Source of the DNA: Fulvivirga ulvae
Lineage (GTDB): Bacteria; Bacteroidota; Bacteroidia; Cytophagales; Cyclobacteriaceae
Length of the DNA stretch: 64,000 nt
Direction: 5' to 3'
Assembly: GCF_021389975.1 (NCBI RefSeq)
Contig: NZ_CP089981.1
Coordinates: forward strand, 886,501-950,500
Part shown: one piece after another, positions 36,296 to 45,224 of the stretch
Numbering within the stretch: the first letter of the stretch is position 1
Layout: each line of letters starts with the position of its first letter
Position numbers and translations under genes: made by a program
The notes under the pieces: model-generated
Databases searched by the model: none
What the model saw: the letters and a program-made list of their open reading frames with translations, nothing else
Told to the model about the DNA's origin: nothing

Positions 36296-38425
36296 TTATT
36301 TGCCGCCTATTACTTTGAATTCTACCCTTCTGTTCAACTCCCTTCCTTCCTTCTCATCATCATTGCTGGCCAGAGGTCTTTCTTCACCATATCCTACCGC
36401 TGTCACTCTTCTGGCATCGATACCCTTCTTAACCAAATAATCCTTAACAGCATTGGCTCGTCTTTGAGACAAGGTTTTATTATAATCTTTTGAACCAATA
36501 TTATCAGTATGTCCCGAGATTTCAATCTCCATACCCGGATTCTGAGCCATCATGGTCTCGAGCTTATTAAGCTCGTTGTAAGATTCGTCTTTGAAAGTGG
36601 CCTTGTCAAAGTTAAAGTAGATATTGCGCAGAACAGAACGGGTTCCGATTCTGAGCTTTTGCAGATTGATAGTTCTGTTTATGATCTGCGGTTCAGTTGT
36701 AGGCTTTACCGCAATATCCAGATTCTGGAATACATATCCATCTTTTTCAATAGACAAGCGGTATGTTTTGGCATCGGGGGTGGTAATTTTGAACTGATAA
36801 GATCCTGTACCTGTATTACTCTTGCCAGCCACAACATTATCCGACAAACCTTTAAGACTCACCTTGGCGTCCACCGGCTGTTTATCTTCGTCCAGAACTG
36901 TTACATTTACCGTTACCGGTTGAAGTTGAGGTTTAACCTCTTGCTTTACTTCCTCCTGTTTTACCTCTTCTTGTTTTACTTCTTCCTGTTCAGTTTCCTC
37001 TTGCTTCACCTTATCAATCTTTCTGCCATTGTCTTCAGGCTCCTTTACTTCTTCTTTATCCACCTTCTTAGAAGCTATGGTCTCTCCTACCTCTCCATCT
37101 TTAAGGATTGTAACCATATAAATATCTGTATACCCAAGCCCGTCTTCTCTGACTGATGCATAATATCCGCGCTTTCCATCTTTGGTACTAACAAAGTAAA
37201 TATCATCATCTGGCGTATTGATAGGATATCCAAGGTTTTCCGGTTCGCTCCATTCATTGGCAGCACTGTCATATACAGACTTGAAGAGGTCGTAACCACC
37301 CATGCCCTTGCGGCCCTGGCTACTGAAATATAAGGTTTTTCCATCATAATCAATAAAAGGACCGTCGTCGTCATATGAAGTGTTGATTACAGGCCCAAGA
37401 TTTTTTGACCTGGTCCACTCACCGTTGCGATCCTTGATGCTGTAGTAAATATCAATACCGCCCTGACCTCCGGGCCTGTCGCTGGCAAAAAACAAAATGC
37501 TTTGATCAGGAGATATGGAAACTGCGTTTTCTTTAAAACCTGATGAGTTAATATTTTCACTTAGCGGATGAGGGAAAGTCCAGGTATCATCTTCTTTGCG
37601 TTCAGAGACATAGATATCTCCGTTATTGTCATCCTTGTAAAGAAACAGCTGATTACCGTCAGCAGAAAGTGCTAAACTTGACCCATGGTATGGAGTGTTA
37701 ATAACGTCTCCGATGTTTTTTGCCGCCCCCCATTTTCCACCTGTCTTTTTAGAAATAAATATATCTTCAAAAGGTTTGTTATCCCTGTCCACGTTTTGGT
37801 TCAGGTTACCATCTTTTCTTCTTGATGTAAAGATCATGGTCGTTTCATCTTCATTAAGTACAGGAGCATACTCTTCGTACTCAGAGTTAATGGCGTTCCC
37901 AACATTCACAATAGAATAGTGCGCAGGATTGGCCACAAATTCAATGGCATTTTCACACTCATATATCCTTCTCTCTACTTCAGGGAGTTCGGTGCGGTCC
38001 CTGCCACGGTAACCATCATGCTGTATAAGTTTGGCTTTGTATTGATTGTAATATGCAAGGGCCTTGTCGAAATTCATTCCGTACTGATAGCTTCTTCCAA
38101 TCCAATATGTGATATCGAAACGATATTCGGGATTTAGCTCAAGTACTTTGAGAAAGTATTTTACTGCACGGTCTTTTCCTACAGTGCGCAAGTGAAAATC
38201 ACCTGCCATATAGTTAGCCTTTATATTGGTAGGGTCTGCCTCTACAGCTTGTACATACATCTCCCTTGCCTGATCCATGGCCTGAGTTGCAGCCATAATT
38301 TCCTCTGCTGTCAAAATGAGGTCTTCGGCCAATTTCTTGTTTTCCGGGCTTACCTGCGAAAAACCTTTTAATGCAAAACAGAGAAAAAGTACAATAAAAA
38401 ATAAAAACCTAAGCCGTTTATACAT
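36296..38425 (-). CDS. PorE-like TPR / beta-propeller / carboxypeptidase-regulatory / OmpA protein
   Basis: A 709-residue envelope protein started at ATG 38425 (TTG 38449 rejected). Its signal peptide is about 1-24. TPR-like repeats lie at about 30-130. PD40/WD40-like propeller blades follow at about 165-430 (MIFTSRRKDG, LFFASDRPGGQGGIDIY, LYFSSQGRKGMGGYDLF). A Glu/Lys/Gln linker with the repeated unit QEEVK is at about 470-500. A carboxypeptidase-regulatory-like beta domain is at about 505-590, and an OmpA peptidoglycan-binding domain at about 600-709 (NFDKATF, SGHTDNIG, NKTLSQRRANAVKDYL). The same order defines PorE of the T9SS, but PorE is a lipoprotein and no lipobox is seen here. Confidence 0.85.
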   Translation of the reverse strand: MYKRLRFLFFIVLFLCFALKGFSQVSPENKKLAEDLILTAEEIMAATQAMDQAREMYVQAVEADPTNIKANYMAGDFHLRTVGKDRAVKYFLKVLELNPEYRFDITYWIGRSYQYGMNFDKALAYYNQYKAKLIQHDGYRGRDRTELPEVERRIYECENAIEFVANPAHYSIVNVGNAINSEYEEYAPVLNEDETTMIFTSRRKDGNLNQNVDRDNKPFEDIFISKKTGGKWGAAKNIGDVINTPYHGSSLALSADGNQLFLYKDDNNGDIYVSERKEDDTWTFPHPLSENINSSGFKENAVSISPDQSILFFASDRPGGQGGIDIYYSIKDRNGEWTRSKNLGPVINTSYDDDGPFIDYDGKTLYFSSQGRKGMGGYDLFKSVYDSAANEWSEPENLGYPINTPDDDIYFVSTKDGKRGYYASVREDGLGYTDIYMVTILKDGEVGETIASKKVDKEEVKEPEDNGRKIDKVKQEETEQEEVKQEEVKQEEVKQEVKPQLQPVTVNVTVLDEDKQPVDAKVSLKGLSDNVVAGKSNTGTGSYQFKITTPDAKTYRLSIEKDGYVFQNLDIAVKPTTEPQIINRTINLQKLRIGTRSVLRNIYFNFDKATFKDESYNELNKLETMMAQNPGMEIEISGHTDNIGSKDYNKTLSQRRANAVKDYLVKKGIDARRVTAVGYGEERPLASNDDEKEGRELNRRVEFKVIGGK

Positions 38426-38639
38426 TTTGTGATGATATTTGCTGCTCAATTTAAAAATATTTAAGTTAAAAAAATAGCAGTGTATTAATGTGTAAAAACT
38501 TTATTCAGTTATTAATTAACAATTATAATACTTAAAATTGAATTGAAGTATTACTTTAACACTAAAAAAATACAAGGTTACTGATTAGCTACTAAATATA
38601 GCTAAATGTTTCTATTTTTCGTAACCATATCCTTATATA

Positions 38640-39239
38640 ATGAAAATCACCAAAGCAGACTTTGTTACAAGCAGTAGCAACCATAACCAGTGTCCTGAGG
38701 CAGATTTTCCAGAATTTGCATTCATTGGCCGCTCGAATGTCGGCAAATCATCATTAATTAACATGCTAACTAATCATAAAAAGTTAGCCAAGGTTTCAGG
38801 GAAACCCGGAAAAACACAATTAATAAACCATTTTCTGATTAATGATAACTGGTACCTGGTGGATTTACCCGGATACGGTTGGGCTAAGGTAGCAAAGACC
38901 GAAAAAGAAAAATGGGGTGCCATGATCCACGATTATCTGGTCACGCGAAAAACTCTTATTTGCATCTTTGTACTGGTGGACTCAAGGCTCGCCCCACAAC
39001 CAATTGACGTAGAGTTTATTAACTGGCTGGGAGAAGTAGGCCTGCCTATGGCTATAATATTTACAAAGGCTGATAAACAATCAAAGAACAAGACACAGTC
39101 ATCTGTAGCAAAGTACAAAAAACATCTGCTTAAATACTGGGAAAAGCTACCTGATATGCTCACCACTTCATCACAGACAGGCACTGGAAAAGAGGATGTG
39201 TTGAATTATATAGATGGCCTGATATCTGCTAGTAAATAA
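38640..39239 (+). CDS. engB: ribosome biogenesis GTPase EngB/YsxC
   Basis: A 199-residue Era-like GTPase needed for large-subunit assembly. G1 is GRSNVGKSS (about 31-39), G2 GKTQLINHF, G3 DLPGYGWA, G4 FTKADK and G5 SSQTG. Length is typical. Preceded by an AT-rich 214-bp divergent spacer in which I found no consensus promoter. Confidence 0.96.
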   Translation: MKITKADFVTSSSNHNQCPEADFPEFAFIGRSNVGKSSLINMLTNHKKLAKVSGKPGKTQLINHFLINDNWYLVDLPGYGWAKVAKTEKEKWGAMIHDYLVTRKTLICIFVLVDSRLAPQPIDVEFINWLGEVGLPMAIIFTKADKQSKNKTQSSVAKYKKHLLKYWEKLPDMLTTSSQTGTGKEDVLNYIDGLISASK

Positions 39240-39290
39240 TAAAATATTAAGGTAGCTTTGAGGTTCAAAATTTAAAAAAGTATTTAGTAT

Positions 39291-39755
39291 ATGGATTATA
39301 GTGACATCGCATCTGTAGCCGGTAAAGGTGGGCTTTTCAAAATAGTAAAGCCTACAAGAACAGGGGTAATTCTGGAGTCATTAGATGATAAAAAACAAAA
39401 GTTGGTAGCCAGTGCTACCCAAAGAATTTCTGTACTGAGTGATATCTCGATTTACACAACTGATCAGGAGGGATCAAGACCTCTTGAAGATGTATTCAGA
39501 CAAATAAATAAAGAGTTTGACGGAGATTTGGGCGTCACTGCCACTTCCGAGCCTGATGAATTGAAGGCATTCATCAAGCATGTTATTCCTGACTATGATC
39601 CTCAGCGTGTATATGTTTCTGATATCAAGAAAGTAGTTAACTGGTACAACGCCCTGAAACAAAATGCTCCTGAACTTCTCGAAGAGAAGGCCTCTGAAAA
39701 AGAAGAGAAAAAGGAAAAGCCTGCAAAAGCAAGCAAAAAGGAAAAGCCTGAATAA
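39291..39755 (+). CDS. DUF5606 protein
   Basis: A 154-residue cytoplasmic protein of the Bacteroidota-restricted DUF5606 family. The N-terminal SH3-like beta barrel (about 1-60, IASVAGKGGLFKIVKPTRTGVILESLDDKK) is followed by a helical part (DPQRVYVSDIKKVVNWYNALKQ) and a Lys/Glu-rich tail (about 130-154). A TAGCTTTG -7-like box lies 31 bp upstream. Its stop codon overlaps the next start as TAATG, so the pair is translationally coupled. Function unknown. Confidence 0.85.
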   Translation: MDYSDIASVAGKGGLFKIVKPTRTGVILESLDDKKQKLVASATQRISVLSDISIYTTDQEGSRPLEDVFRQINKEFDGDLGVTATSEPDELKAFIKHVIPDYDPQRVYVSDIKKVVNWYNALKQNAPELLEEKASEKEEKKEKPAKASKKEKPE

Positions 39756-40066
39756 TGCCATCAAACGACGTTCTGCAAACCGTCAGTTTAATCAAAAAAG
39801 ATCTTTCGCTGGATCATGATGCACTACCGGGATCAATAGCTTCTATAGATGACTTAAAAGAGTTGTTGATCCCGGTAATTAACTATTTGCTTGATCGTGA
39901 TATGACGCGCTTACTTAATGCCCTGTACAGGATAGATATCAGTGAAAATAAGGTCAGGCAGGTACTAACCGTTGAAAATCCTAATGATATTGCTCCAAGA
40001 CTGGCTGAGCTAATTGTGCAGCGAGAGCTTCAGAAAGTTATTACAAGGAGGAAATATAGTAGTTAG
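39755..40066 (+). CDS. small helical protein coupled to DUF5606
   Basis: A 103-residue cytoplasmic protein starting in a TAATG overlap with the DUF5606 gene. It is mainly helical (DLKELLIPVINYLLDRDMTRLLNALYRIDI, then ENKVRQVLTVE and APRLAELIVQRELQKVITRRK). It overlaps the convergent fbp gene by four bases at the 3' end. No named domain is recognised; it recurs in Bacteroidota as a short conserved hypothetical. Confidence 0.75.
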   Translation: MPSNDVLQTVSLIKKDLSLDHDALPGSIASIDDLKELLIPVINYLLDRDMTRLLNALYRIDISENKVRQVLTVENPNDIAPRLAELIVQRELQKVITRRKYSS

Positions 40067-41055
40067 CCTTTGTAAAACTCCTCCACCTTATTCACCATAT
40101 TTTTTGACCCGATAAATAGCGGAGCCCGCTGATGCAATTCTTCCGGTTGCAAATCAAGAATTCGTTGTGTACCTGTAGATGCAGTGCCGCCTGCCTGCTC
40201 AACGATAAAGGCCAGCGCATTACACTCATATAACAGTCTAAGTTTTCCGTTTGGAGAAGCCGCCGTGGGAGGGTACATATAAATACCTCCTTTAAGAAGG
40301 TTCCTATGAAAATCAGCAACCAAAGACCCTATATACCTTCCTGAATAATTGTTTTCTCTACAAAAGTTAACATAATTCTTTACAGGCGCCGAAAAGCTAT
40401 TATACGACCCTTCATTGATCGAATATATTTTACCATCTTCCGGGATACTCATGTTGGGGTGAGAGAGGAAATATTCTCCCAGAGAAGGTTCATATGTAAA
40501 GCCATTAACGCCATGACCGGTAGTGTATACCAGCATAGTCGAAGAGCCGTAAAGCAGATATCCGGCAGCAGCCTGCTCTTTACCCTTCTGCATTACGTCC
40601 TCTTTGGTAATTGGCGTACCAACAGGAGTAACCCGTCGATAAATTGAAAATATAGTTCCTATGGATACATTTACATCGATATTAGATGAACCATCGAGCG
40701 GGTCAATCGCTATTACATATTTACCATCATTGCTAAGGTCTGTTATCTCCTCATCTTCTTCAGAAATGATGGCACAAGCCTCTCCTCCTTTGGTAAGTGC
40801 CCTGATAAACCTGATATTAGCGAGCACATCGAGTTTTTGCTGATCTTCACCCTGCACATTCTGAGCCCCTATCGGGCCTACAATGTTGATCAGTCCTGCT
40901 TTATTGATTTCCCTGTTTACTACTTTCCCGGCAAGAGCGATGTCACGCAACAATTGTGACAATTCACCGGTAGCATATTGAAACTCATCTTGTTTTTTCT
41001 TTATGTATCTATCCAGGGTTGTCCCTATGGGCAGGGCTATGCGAGAATCCTCCAT
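40063..41055 (-). CDS. fbp: class I fructose-1,6-bisphosphatase
   Basis: A 330-residue gluconeogenic phosphatase (fructose 1,6-bisphosphate to fructose 6-phosphate). Class I hallmarks: ISEEDEE, the metal site IDPLDGSSNIDVNVSIGTIFSIY (near 117-139), the substrate region YIGSLVADFHRNLLKGGIYMYPP, and GKLRLLYECNALAFIVEQAGG near the C-terminus. Full length. It is divergent from the aspartate kinase gene. Confidence 0.96.
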   Translation of the reverse strand: MEDSRIALPIGTTLDRYIKKKQDEFQYATGELSQLLRDIALAGKVVNREINKAGLINIVGPIGAQNVQGEDQQKLDVLANIRFIRALTKGGEACAIISEEDEEITDLSNDGKYVIAIDPLDGSSNIDVNVSIGTIFSIYRRVTPVGTPITKEDVMQKGKEQAAAGYLLYGSSTMLVYTTGHGVNGFTYEPSLGEYFLSHPNMSIPEDGKIYSINEGSYNSFSAPVKNYVNFCRENNYSGRYIGSLVADFHRNLLKGGIYMYPPTAASPNGKLRLLYECNALAFIVEQAGGTASTGTQRILDLQPEELHQRAPLFIGSKNMVNKVEEFYKG

Positions 41056-41104
41056 AAATTGGTAAAGGCTTTATTATGTGAAATTTTAACTGCTATTTTG
41101 AGGG

Positions 41105-41112
41105 CAAATTTA
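41105..41112 (-). promoter_or_regulatory. predicted -7 element for fbp
   Basis: TAAATTTG on the minus strand matches TAnnTTTG, 49 bp before the fbp ATG. The nearest upstream TTG is 16 bases away, slightly short of the usual spacing. Confidence 0.45.
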
Positions 41113-41142
41113 GCATAAAATAATTATTCAATCGTTTGCGAA

Positions 41143-42390
41143 ATGAAAGTATTTAAGTTCGGCGGAGCATCGGTAAAAAATGCTGATGCTATTAGAAACA
41201 TGTGTGACATAATCAGTAGCTATTCAAATGAAAAATTGGTAGTGGTAATTTCTGCAATGGGTAAAACCACCAACGCACTGGAAGCCGTAATAGCCGCCAA
41301 GCTTAATAATCGTAATTTCGAGGAAGAGATTGAGCTAATCTACCACTACCATCATAATATATGCTCAGAACTTTTTGATACCAATGATCTGATCTTTACT
41401 GAAATTTCTGAAATTTTCAATGACCTTCGGCACGAACTGGTTCAAAACTATGAATACAACCAGCTTTATGACCAGATTGTTTCTAAAGGGGAGATTATAT
41501 CTACCAGAATTATCGCTGCCTATCTAAATAAAAAAGACTGTAATGCGGAATGGCTGGATGCACGGGAATATGTAAGAACTGACAATAGCTTCAGAGAGGG
41601 ACGGATAGATTGGAGGTTGACTGAGGAGCTGATAAGACATGATATAGCCCAGAAGGCAGCTGAAAATATCCTGATCACCCAGGGTTTTATAGGCCGGTCA
41701 GAAAACAACTTCACTACTACGCTGGGACGTGAAGGATCAGATTTTACAGCCGCAATTTTTGCTTATTGCCTTGATGCAGAGTCAGTTACAGTTTGGAAGG
41801 ACGTACCCGGTATTCTTAACGCTGATCCCAAGATAATTCCAGATGCAGTTTTATTCAGCGAGCTGCCATATAAAGAGGCTGCTGAGATGACCTATTACGG
41901 AGCATCGGTCATTCACCCAAAAACAATCAAGCCCCTGGCTAACAAGGGGATTCCGCTTTACGTCAGGAGTTTTGATCATCCTGATGAGCCAGGCACCATC
42001 ATACATGATTGTAAAATAAAAGCGCTCCCACCTACTATCATTATAAAAAATGAGCAGTGTCTGGTATCTTTTAAAGTTATAGATTACACGTTCATTAATG
42101 AAGAGAACCTGAGCATGATCTTTAAAAGTCTTTCCGAAATTGATATGAAGATCAATATCATGCAGAATTCGGCTATTTCTTTTTCCATAGTCGTGGATTA
42201 TGAATTTAACAAACTTGAAAAGCTGCTAGAGTCTTTAAAGACTCATTTTGATATCAGATATAACACAGGGTTAAAACTGATTACGGTCAAAAACTATGCT
42301 CAGGAAATATTGAATAAATACAGAAATGATCAAAGGATACTGCTGGAGCAAATCTCAAGGAATAATTACAGGGCTTTGATAGCTCCTTAG
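41143..42390 (+). CDS. lysC: monofunctional aspartate kinase
   Basis: A 415-residue kinase making aspartyl-4-phosphate, the first step toward lysine, methionine and threonine. The N-terminal KFGGASV (usual KFGGTSV), VVISAMGKTT and GREGSDFTAAIFA are the ATP/aspartate motifs. The C-terminal ACT region (about 300-400) is present, and there is no homoserine dehydrogenase fusion. It overlaps the convergent phosphatase gene by four bases. Which isoform (lysC or thrA type) is uncertain. Confidence 0.9.
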   Translation: MKVFKFGGASVKNADAIRNMCDIISSYSNEKLVVVISAMGKTTNALEAVIAAKLNNRNFEEEIELIYHYHHNICSELFDTNDLIFTEISEIFNDLRHELVQNYEYNQLYDQIVSKGEIISTRIIAAYLNKKDCNAEWLDAREYVRTDNSFREGRIDWRLTEELIRHDIAQKAAENILITQGFIGRSENNFTTTLGREGSDFTAAIFAYCLDAESVTVWKDVPGILNADPKIIPDAVLFSELPYKEAAEMTYYGASVIHPKTIKPLANKGIPLYVRSFDHPDEPGTIIHDCKIKALPPTIIIKNEQCLVSFKVIDYTFINEENLSMIFKSLSEIDMKINIMQNSAISFSIVVDYEFNKLEKLLESLKTHFDIRYNTGLKLITVKNYAQEILNKYRNDQRILLEQISRNNYRALIAP

Positions 42391-42878
42391 CTTATCGAAA
42401 CATTTAGCCCATGTGTTTTAATTATCTGATTTAAAAACTCGCTTACAGAGCGCTGCAAGATCAGGTAAACATGCTGAAACCCCTCTTCTCCTCCGAAGTA
42501 TGGGTCAGGCACATCGGCTCCCTTATCTACGGGGTCAAAATCTCTGATCAACATAAACTTATCAGAAAATTCATTGGTTTGATCGAGCCTTTTGACACAA
42601 TCCATATTTGCCTTATCCATGGTCACGATATAGTCGAAAGTCCTAAAGTCTTTTCTGGAAAATTGCCTGGCCTGATGCTCCAGCTTTAATCCGTTCTTTA
42701 AGGCATTTTTCAATGTGCGCTCATCAGGCTGTTCACCAATATGATATTGGCTGGTACCACATGAATCCACTTTTATCTGATCATTAAGGCCCAACTCATC
42801 AATTTTCATTTCCATCAACCCCTGAGCAAGTGGTGATCTGCAAATATTGCCCAGACACACGAAAAGGACTTTTATCAT
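42387..42878 (-). CDS. low-molecular-weight protein-tyrosine phosphatase
   Basis: A 163-residue LMW-PTP, started at ATG 42878 (TTG 42902 would add eight residues). The P-loop V-C-L-G-N-I-C-R-S-P (CX5RS) is at about 6-15, and the general-acid Asp in DVPDPYFGG near 120. In bacteria these enzymes reverse tyrosine phosphorylation, often of polysaccharide kinases (Wzb-like) or arginine phosphorylation. No partner kinase is in the window. Confidence 0.93.
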   Translation of the reverse strand: MIKVLFVCLGNICRSPLAQGLMEMKIDELGLNDQIKVDSCGTSQYHIGEQPDERTLKNALKNGLKLEHQARQFSRKDFRTFDYIVTMDKANMDCVKRLDQTNEFSDKFMLIRDFDPVDKGADVPDPYFGGEEGFQHVYLILQRSVSEFLNQIIKTHGLNVSIS

Positions 42879-43078
42879 AACTTTAAAATTAATGTTGCTC
42901 AACTATTGACTGCACTAATTTACATTAACTTACAGCTACATCAATAATAACTGTAATACAATGATTTGATAATAATAATTTCAACAAAAGAAACAAAAGA
43001 AAGGTTACTTCCAAAAGCTCACTAGTATATAACAGTAACATAGCACTTTTTACTCACCTGTTTAGTATGGTTAGTTGG

Positions 43079-43106
43079 AGCCGCCTTTTGAAAAAAGGCG
43101 GCTTTT
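43079..43106 (+). terminator. orphan intrinsic terminator
   Basis: An 11-bp perfect stem AGCCGCCTTTT / AAAAGGCGGCT with a GAA loop, ending in TTTT on the plus strand. The only gene before it on the plus strand ends 690 bp upstream, and a minus-strand gene intervenes. It therefore either ends a short untranslated RNA starting in 42.9-43.08 kb or acts as an attenuator for the gene downstream. Confidence 0.6.
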
Positions 43107-43145
43107 CATTTTATTGCGGCTTTGAACAAAAGCCTAACAAATAAA

Positions 43146-43919
43146 ATGGAATTCATAAAAGTTACCCCTGACTATAAACCTTACATTGCCCTCATAGAAC
43201 TAAACAGGCCGAAGGAGCTCAATGCCCTAAACCTGCAGTTAATGGGAGAGCTCAGAGATGCGTTAAAAGCACTGGACAACGACGACAACGTAAGGACTAT
43301 AATTATTACCGGCAATGAAAAAGCATTTGCTGCCGGTGCTGACATCAAGCAAATGGCAGGGAAATCTGCCGTGGATATGCTCAAAATAGATCAGTTTAGC
43401 ACCTGGGATCAGATAAGGAAAACAAAAAAACCATTGATCGCTGCAGTATCCGGATTCGCGCTGGGTGGTGGTTGTGAGCTTGCTATGACCTGCGATATGA
43501 TCATTGCCTCGGAAACTGCCAAGTTCGGACAACCTGAAATCAAAATTGGTGTAATGCCTGGAGCCGGTGGCACCCAGAGATTAACAAAGGCCATCGGAAA
43601 AGCAAAAGCAATGGAGCTGGTATTGACGGGCAGGTTCATTTCAGGAGAAGAAGCTATGCAATATGGCCTGGTAAATAAAGTAGTGCCAGTTGAAATGTAT
43701 ATGCATGAAGCCATAAAACTGGCAGAGGAAATTGCGCAGATGTCCCCTATAGCTGCTCAACTTGCCAAAGAATCTGTAAACAGGTCATTCGAAACACACC
43801 TCGATGAAGGGCTGACCTTTGAACGTAAGAACTTTTACCTGACTTTTGCTTCTGAAGATCAGAGTGAAGGCATGCAGGCTTTTATAGAGAAAAGAAAACC
43901 TGAGTATAAAGGAAAATAA
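43146..43919 (+). CDS. enoyl-CoA hydratase
   Basis: A 257-residue crotonase-family enzyme, started at ATG 43146 (TTG 43122 adds eight residues). The oxyanion-hole segments are AFAAGADIKQM and GFALGGGCELAMTCD. The two catalytic glutamates match Glu in CELAM and Glu in GQPEIKIGVMPGAGGTQRL, so it is a true hydratase rather than an isomerase. It hydrates 2-enoyl-CoA in fatty-acid or amino-acid breakdown. It is monocistronic, with a terminator hairpin on each side. Confidence 0.92.
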   Translation: MEFIKVTPDYKPYIALIELNRPKELNALNLQLMGELRDALKALDNDDNVRTIIITGNEKAFAAGADIKQMAGKSAVDMLKIDQFSTWDQIRKTKKPLIAAVSGFALGGGCELAMTCDMIIASETAKFGQPEIKIGVMPGAGGTQRLTKAIGKAKAMELVLTGRFISGEEAMQYGLVNKVVPVEMYMHEAIKLAEEIAQMSPIAAQLAKESVNRSFETHLDEGLTFERKNFYLTFASEDQSEGMQAFIEKRKPEYKGK

Positions 43920-43922
43920 GAA

Positions 43923-43963
43923 TATAGAAAGGGCTGTTTAGAATCAAAACAGCCCTCTCTATA
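43923..43963. terminator. bidirectional terminator between convergent genes
   Basis: A 17-pair stem (43923-43939 with 43947-43963) centred on GGGCTGTTT / AAACAGCCC with one G-T pair, directly between the stops of the enoyl-CoA hydratase and DUF6588 genes. The GGGCTGTTT core also forms the terminator at 36.2 kb. Confidence 0.75.
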
Positions 43964-43977
43964 TATTGATATAAGTA

Positions 43978-45036
43978 TTACCTTACACTGAAACCAAAAC
44001 CTACCGTTAAAACATCATATTTCTGTACTGTATAATCAGCATGGAGTGTAAAGATGGCAAGTTTTAAACGCATACCTGCCGTTAAACGCGGGCCACCCGT
44101 TTTAAAGGAAAGGTCAATAGGATCTGTATATACTTCATCCACCACACCAAAATCATCAGTAACTACATAGTCTCCTTTCAGCTTAAGCTCAGATCTTACA
44201 CGGTTAAAGCCTAAGCCACCATACAGCGTCAGCACTGAGAATTTTTTAGAGATAATACCCTGAACAGTGAGCGTATTAACATCAAATACGCCCAATCCGT
44301 TGGTGGTGCTCACGCCTCCGCTACCTGCGTTCACCTCTTCATCAAAAGCTACATCTGTACTTACACTTGTATATCCCACAAATGCCGACAAGTCGAACGG
44401 AAGGTTTTTGATACCAGGAATATGCTGTTTAACATCGTGCATAATACCAAATCCAATAAGTTTGAATGTACCATTATCATCTATTTCTATTTCCGGAGTC
44501 CACCTGATCTTAATATCGGTATTTTTGATAATCCCTATTCCTAATTGCGCCATGGGTACAGGAACAGCCTGCATTCCTATTTCATCTTTCAGGTTAAGCC
44601 CTTCAGGCGCATCAAATGAGACACTTTCATTGGTATTGGGGTCAGTAACCGTGTATGTTGGCAATTGCTGCGCATCATTGGTACCAAAAATTGTTGGAGC
44701 CTGATCCTTATCGTAAGAGAAATTAGATGAGAGGTTTAGTGCATTAAGATCATAAAGCAAGTCTTTATCAGGAACATATGCAGCATTAACCGTTACTGTC
44801 AAGTCAAAGCCCCCAGATTTATGAGCTTTTGCTGTATTATACCAGCCACTTCCTAAACTGGTTCCAAACCCCTTCATGAACGGCTCAACATACCCCTCAA
44901 TTAAAAGATTGGCATCACTTAGCCCGGCTTCCAGCAATTTATCCAGGTCATCCTGTGCCTTCACCTGATTAAAACCAAAAAATAAGATGGCCACTGCGAC
45001 CATTAGCTTTGTCGTAATTTTTTTCATCATAGACAT
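43978..45036 (-). CDS. DUF6588-type outer-membrane beta-barrel
   Basis: A 352-residue exported protein, started at ATG 45036 (TTG 45039 and Met codons at 45030/45027 are near alternatives). Its signal peptide is about 1-27, ending VKAQ. After an N-terminal helix (DLDKLLEAGLSDANLLIEGYVEPFMKGFG) come many amphipathic beta strands, and the protein closes with VLTVGFGFSVR, the terminal aromatic-plus-basic pattern of outer-membrane barrels. This matches DUF6588 proteins of Bacteroidota. Function unknown. Confidence 0.78.
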   Translation of the reverse strand: MSMMKKITTKLMVAVAILFFGFNQVKAQDDLDKLLEAGLSDANLLIEGYVEPFMKGFGTSLGSGWYNTAKAHKSGGFDLTVTVNAAYVPDKDLLYDLNALNLSSNFSYDKDQAPTIFGTNDAQQLPTYTVTDPNTNESVSFDAPEGLNLKDEIGMQAVPVPMAQLGIGIIKNTDIKIRWTPEIEIDDNGTFKLIGFGIMHDVKQHIPGIKNLPFDLSAFVGYTSVSTDVAFDEEVNAGSGGVSTTNGLGVFDVNTLTVQGIISKKFSVLTLYGGLGFNRVRSELKLKGDYVVTDDFGVVDEVYTDPIDLSFKTGGPRLTAGMRLKLAIFTLHADYTVQKYDVLTVGFGFSVR

Positions 45037-45204
45037 CAATTGTGGTGAAATACTAATATAAATATTTAAAAATTAAATTCCTGCCTGATATGTCTTCTTT
45101 AGATATCCTTGTACCACAAGTGGTAACCAAATTTGTCTGTTAAAAACTTGTAGGTAAGCGAATCGCTTCCTAAGTTTGCGGCAAGTTATTCCTAGATAAT
45201 AATT

Positions 45205-45220
45205 ATTCTTATTTAAGAAT
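45205..45220. promoter_or_regulatory. possible Fur/PerR-type operator
   Basis: ATTCTTA-TT-TAAGAAT: two perfect 7-bp arms around two bases, 5 bp before the start codon of the Fur-family gene. AT-rich palindromes of this size fit PerR-class boxes and suggest autoregulation. Binding is inferred. Confidence 0.5.
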
Positions 45221-45224
45221 TATT

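Noticed and set aside
36509..37156. 215-codon ORF antisense to the PorE-like gene
   Set aside because: Lies opposite a gene with clear domains; its protein is a Leu/Phe-rich reverse reading of the Lys/Glu repeat region.
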